Shown: piece after piece, positions 61,801 to 64,000 of the stretch
Layout of the letters: each line of letters starts with the position of its first letter
Position numbering within the stretch: the stretch's first letter is position 1
Position numbers and translations under genes: made by a program
The notes under the pieces: generated by a model
What the model was told of the DNA's origin: nothing
Seen by the model: the letters and a program-made list of their open reading frames with translations, nothing else
Databases searched by the model: none
Assembly: GCA_964615765.1 (NCBI GenBank)
Contig: CAZTQN010000003.1
Location: forward strand, 1-64,000
Origin: CAZTQN01 sp964615765
GTDB taxonomy: Bacteria; Planctomycetota; Phycisphaerae; Phycisphaerales; UBA1924
Reading direction: 5' to 3'
DNA: 64,000 nucleotides

Positions 61801-61904
61801 TCGAGTTCGCCCGCCTGGACGAACTCGGCACGCTGCACGTCGGCCAGCGCTCGACCAGTGTCGAAGCCCTCGCCGGCGCGTGGCTGGCCCCGCTGGATTT
61901 CTGA
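58842..61904 (+). CDS. purL: Phosphoribosylformylglycinamidine synthase, PurS-PurS-PurL fusion
   Basis: Converts FGAR to FGAM in purine synthesis. The 1020-residue protein begins with two related PurS-like units of about 85 residues (IEVAPLPGRSDPVA... and IEVHPLPGVMDPVA..., each ending LL(A)(D/N)PV(L/I)), then the PurL synthetase: LAQTWSEHCVHKT, VKVETHNRPSAIEPYGGAATGIGG, GDLIVALGGRTGRDGIHGATFSS, TDCGAGGFSSAVGEMG, and a second half with SGKDSLHNEF and HDVSDGGPLTALAEML. There is no glutaminase domain, so a separate PurQ is needed. It converges on the next gene 5 bases away. Confidence 0.94.
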   Translation: MPVHRIEVAPLPGRSDPVASALIRDAAALGVHLTSARSTHVYLIEPPHDAPLDAAGLRSVCTKLLADPVLEAAFVGASPAAPGHHIIEVHPLPGVMDPVAESVQRAVADILDLEHPPTIATGWRYDLSGPDLTPTSARALAERLLANPVIQRVVDRPLHPSEFPVSRAHDATVREVPLTTLPDAALEKLSRDAHLFLSLDEMKAIAAHYQAAGREPREIELETLAQTWSEHCVHKTLKSTIRYQNQAPAGGRWGERADDWANRPGHEVQPDGSIVIHNLLKSTVAAATRELIASGVDWTLSVFVDNSGVIAFDDTTAVCVKVETHNRPSAIEPYGGAATGIGGCIRDVIGTGLGARPIASTDVFCVAPPDFTPVPEGCLPPRRILSQVVAGVRDYGNRMGIPTVSGAVAFDPRYVGNPLVYCGCIGVMPRDRVKGEVRRGDLIVALGGRTGRDGIHGATFSSAEISHSAADEFAHAVQIGNAITEKQLLDAILRARDEHDQPLYSALTDCGAGGFSSAVGEMGKSTGATVHLDRAPLKYPGLSPTEIWISEAQERMVLSVPQDRLEALRTICREESVDLAVLGEFSSPGAPADDPQLILNFAGREVGRLSMHLLHEGIPTPRREAVWNPPAATPKPPTTSVAATAPAAPHPLDALVRLLGHPNIASKHWIIRQYDHEVRASTAIKPLVGPLSRGPSDAAVITPVPGSARALGISCGLQTAVGDIARGGDPYHTALSAIDECVRNLVCVGVDPDRIAILDNFCWPSCKKPDNLAALVRACEGCYDGALAYRTPFVSGKDSLHNEFTTRDGRTIAIPPTLLITGIGILPDLARAVTMDAKEPGNIVLLVGPSEDASTPLGASHYQELFGLAHFSTAEQAALARVPTVRLGPGGGPSIARAIAKAVASGLVQSAHDVSDGGPLTALAEMLIAGSSPARPIGATLTHPGAGGPPASLIPLAFSEAPSRFLLEVRRQDADAVRALLGSAACVEFARLDELGTLHVGQRSTSVEALAGAWLAPLDF

Positions 61905-61909
61905 CCCGC

Positions 61910-64000
61910 TTATCCCACGACCTGCCCGTTCCCGCGGAGCGCGAAGCGGTACACCGGCGCGAACGGGTCGTTCGACACCAGTTCGACCGTCGCGCTCCGG
62001 ATCCCCGCGTCCGTCGGGCTGAACCGCACGCGGAACGTCGTCGACGCGCCGACGGCGAGCACGCCGCGCGGCTGCTGCACCACGACGAACTCGTCATCCG
62101 ACTCGACCGACAACCGCACGAAGTCCGGCCCCGTCAGCCGCAGCGGCGCGATGCCCGTGTTGGTGATCGTGAACGTCCGCACCACCGACCGCCCCGCGCG
62201 GGCGAGCCCGAAGCCGGTCCCGTCGCCCGCGATCGGCGTCGTGTCATTGTTGGAAACGGGCTTGCTCTGCGGCCCGCCGGAGATCGACAGCCGCGCCGGC
62301 AGCACCGCCGTCCCGCGGATCCCGAACGTGTACGTCTGGTTCACCACGTCGTTGCTGCGGACCACGATCGTCGCGTTCCGCGTCCCAACCACCGACGGAT
62401 CGAACCGCACGTTGATCCGCAGGCTCGCGCCCGGCGCCAGCGTGCGCGGCACGGCGGTCAGCAGCGCGTAATCCGCCGCCGCCACCCCGTCGATCCGCAC
62501 CCGCTGCGCCTGGCTCGGCGCGAACTGCAGCGTCGAACTGCCCGAGTTGGTCAGCACGAACGTCCGCACGCGCTGCTGCCCGTCCAGCGCGACGGTGCCG
62601 AACGCCGTCAGGTCCGCCGCCGTCGGCTGGCGGTCGTTGTTGCGGATCTCGAACCCGCCGCCCGTGACCACCAGACGCGGGCCCGTGTCCTGCGTCACGC
62701 TGAGGGCGTACTGCCCCGTGTCGCCCGCGCCGCGCCCCGCGCCCGTGATCGGGTTGTACGACCGCATCGCCGAGCCGAACCCGCTGACGCCGATGTAGTA
62801 CGTCTGCCCCGCGACCGCCTGGATCGTGACGGCCGAGTTGAGCTGGTTCGCTGCGACGTCGTCGTTGAACGCGATCTCGTTGCCCTGCGCGTCGAACACG
62901 CGCAGCACCGTGTCCGCCGATTCCAGGCTCTCCACCAGCGCCGTGCGGATCTGCAGGCGCCCGCTGCTCTCCGGCACCAGCCGGTACAGGTCCACGTCGT
63001 CGGCCCCCAGCAGGAAGCCGTCGTCGGACCCAAGCACCGCACTGACGGACTGCCCGACCACGATCGACCGCGGCGTGCCGGTGTTGACCGAGTCGTCCGT
63101 CAGGTCGCGCACATCCCCCGCCGTGCGCTGCTGGAACGTGAGTTGGTAGTTGCCCGTCTGCCCGCCCGTGCCCGTGCCCGGCGCGGCCCAGTTGAAGCCG
63201 GCGTTGCCCACGCCCGTGACCGACACGAAGTACGTCGTGAACGCCTCCGCCCGGATCAGCACGCGCCCGTTCGAGCCGTCGGCGCTCAGCAGCCGCACCG
63301 CCTGGTCGCCCGTCTCATCAATACCCCAGATCACCACCGACGGCGTGAACGTCGGATCGGCGCTGGTGACGTTCACCTCGATGATCCCGTTCTCCGCCAA
63401 TTCCACCGCGTAGAAGTCGACGTCCTTCGTGCCGTCGAGGCCGACGGTGCCACGCCCAGGGTCGGTCCCGACCGAACCCGCCACCGTCTGCCCGACCATC
63501 AGCGGCACCGCCGAGATGAGCGTGCCGTCACTGTCGAGATTGTCGAAGCTCATCGACAGGTCGTAGAACCCGCCCGCGCCGGCGGCGCTGCGGTCGTACG
63601 GGTTCAGCGGGTTGAACGCGGCGTTCGAGTAATCGCTGATCGCGACGTACACCACCTGCCCGCGCGTCAGCGCAACCTGCACCAGCGCGTCCAGGTCGCC
63701 CGGCGTGCGGTCGTCGTTGAACGCGATGGTCTGGAAGTTCTCGTCCAGCACGCGGATGTACGAGTCAACCGCGTCGATGCCGTACTGCGACGTGTTGATG
63801 TCGATCGTCAGCGTGCCCGAGTCGGGCGCCGTCACCTGGAAGAAGTCGACGTCCTGCGAACCGACGGGCACGCCCAGGTCGGCCCCGATCCACCCGTTGA
63901 ACTCCGCCGGGAGCTCGGCGACGCTGACGGCCCCGCCGACCACGCCGTTGGGGTCCGGGTTGGCAAGCCCGATGCTCAGCGCGTAATCGCCCTGCCCGCT
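61910..64000 (-). CDS. Large extracellular protein with PPC and choice-of-anchor-D domains (cut by window end)
   Basis: The frame is open to the window edge (696 residues visible), so the N-terminus is missing. There are repeats of the pre-peptidase C-terminal type, such as DVDFFQVTAPDSGTLTIDI, KDVDFYAVELAENGIIEV and DVDLYRLVPESSGRLQIR. The C-terminal part has two abnormal-spindle-like/choice-of-anchor-D units (TFVLTNSGSSTLQF, TFTITNTGIAPLRL). It is secreted or surface-bound; no enzyme domain is seen here. GTG at 63943 is internal, not the start. Confidence 0.85.
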   Translation of the reverse strand, partial: SGQGDYALSIGLANPDPNGVVGGAVSVAELPAEFNGWIGADLGVPVGSQDVDFFQVTAPDSGTLTIDINTSQYGIDAVDSYIRVLDENFQTIAFNDDRTPGDLDALVQVALTRGQVVYVAISDYSNAAFNPLNPYDRSAAGAGGFYDLSMSFDNLDSDGTLISAVPLMVGQTVAGSVGTDPGRGTVGLDGTKDVDFYAVELAENGIIEVNVTSADPTFTPSVVIWGIDETGDQAVRLLSADGSNGRVLIRAEAFTTYFVSVTGVGNAGFNWAAPGTGTGGQTGNYQLTFQQRTAGDVRDLTDDSVNTGTPRSIVVGQSVSAVLGSDDGFLLGADDVDLYRLVPESSGRLQIRTALVESLESADTVLRVFDAQGNEIAFNDDVAANQLNSAVTIQAVAGQTYYIGVSGFGSAMRSYNPITGAGRGAGDTGQYALSVTQDTGPRLVVTGGGFEIRNNDRQPTAADLTAFGTVALDGQQRVRTFVLTNSGSSTLQFAPSQAQRVRIDGVAAADYALLTAVPRTLAPGASLRINVRFDPSVVGTRNATIVVRSNDVVNQTYTFGIRGTAVLPARLSISGGPQSKPVSNNDTTPIAGDGTGFGLARAGRSVVRTFTITNTGIAPLRLTGPDFVRLSVESDDEFVVVQQPRGVLAVGASTTFRVRFSPTDAGIRSATVELVSNDPFAPVYRFALRGNGQVVG

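Overview
The window is one contiguous stretch of high-GC bacterial DNA whose gene content points to a planctomycete, most likely of the Phycisphaerales. The evidence is the C-terminal dockerin-like modules ending in Gly-Cys on several secreted proteins, a prepilin-type protein of the planctomycete kind, a GTG-started ECF sigma factor beside a Ser/Thr kinase, and frequent GTG starts. This is inference from protein features; no rRNA gene is present.

Layout. 1-6.9 kb: a partial SGNH hydrolase, an unknown 392-residue protein, truD, phhB (minus), gluQ, a DUF192 protein and a SpoIIE/PP2C-type phosphatase. 6.9-14.6 kb, minus strand: a tight operon of a periplasmic binding protein, pyk, cinA and ppc. 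14.6-20.5 kb: short tandem repeats, an SDR oxidoreductase, a 370-bp octamer-repeat block, then an ECF sigma factor, a Ser/Thr kinase fused to an FGE-like domain, and two unknown proteins. 20.5-24.3 kb: proS facing a DUF1338 (YdcJ/HglS-type) dioxygenase, with a hairpin between them. 24.5-34.0 kb, minus strand: a compact seven-gene run of secreted phosphodiesterase, unknown periplasmic protein, LolD-like ATPase, FtsX-like permease, ZnuA-like metal-binding protein, purple-acid-phosphatase-like enzyme and PhnZ-like oxygenase. 34-38.5 kb: a very large secreted dockerin-type protein behind its own terminator, then a prepilin-type protein. 38.5-46.9 kb: a phosphonate uptake and breakdown locus (pbfA, phnY, phnA, phnE, phnD, phnC, pbfD). 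47-54.6 kb, minus strand: tRNA-Tyr, a pseudopilin / type IV pilus block (three prepilin-like proteins, GspF/PilC, PilT) and rnhA. 54.6-58.6 kb: three tandem paralogous secreted proteins with dockerin-like ends, sharing a perfect 236-bp repeat. 58.8-64 kb: a PurS-PurS-PurL fusion, then a large extracellular protein that runs off the window.

How the genes work together. The strongest theme is phosphorus acquisition. PhnCDE should import phosphonates. PbfD (N-alkyl aminoethylphosphonates) and PbfA ((R)-1-hydroxy-2-aminoethylphosphonate) should both yield phosphonoacetaldehyde, PhnY should oxidise it to phosphonoacetate, and PhnA should split that to acetate and phosphate. Some 14 kb away, a second run combines two secreted phosphoesterases, a PhnZ-like C-P cleaving oxygenase and an unusual metal transporter made of a ZnuA-like binding protein with a LolD/FtsX-type machine. 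All of these enzymes need metal, so joint control of metal supply and phosphate scavenging is a testable idea. No known regulator of phosphate (PhoB, PhnF) is encoded here.
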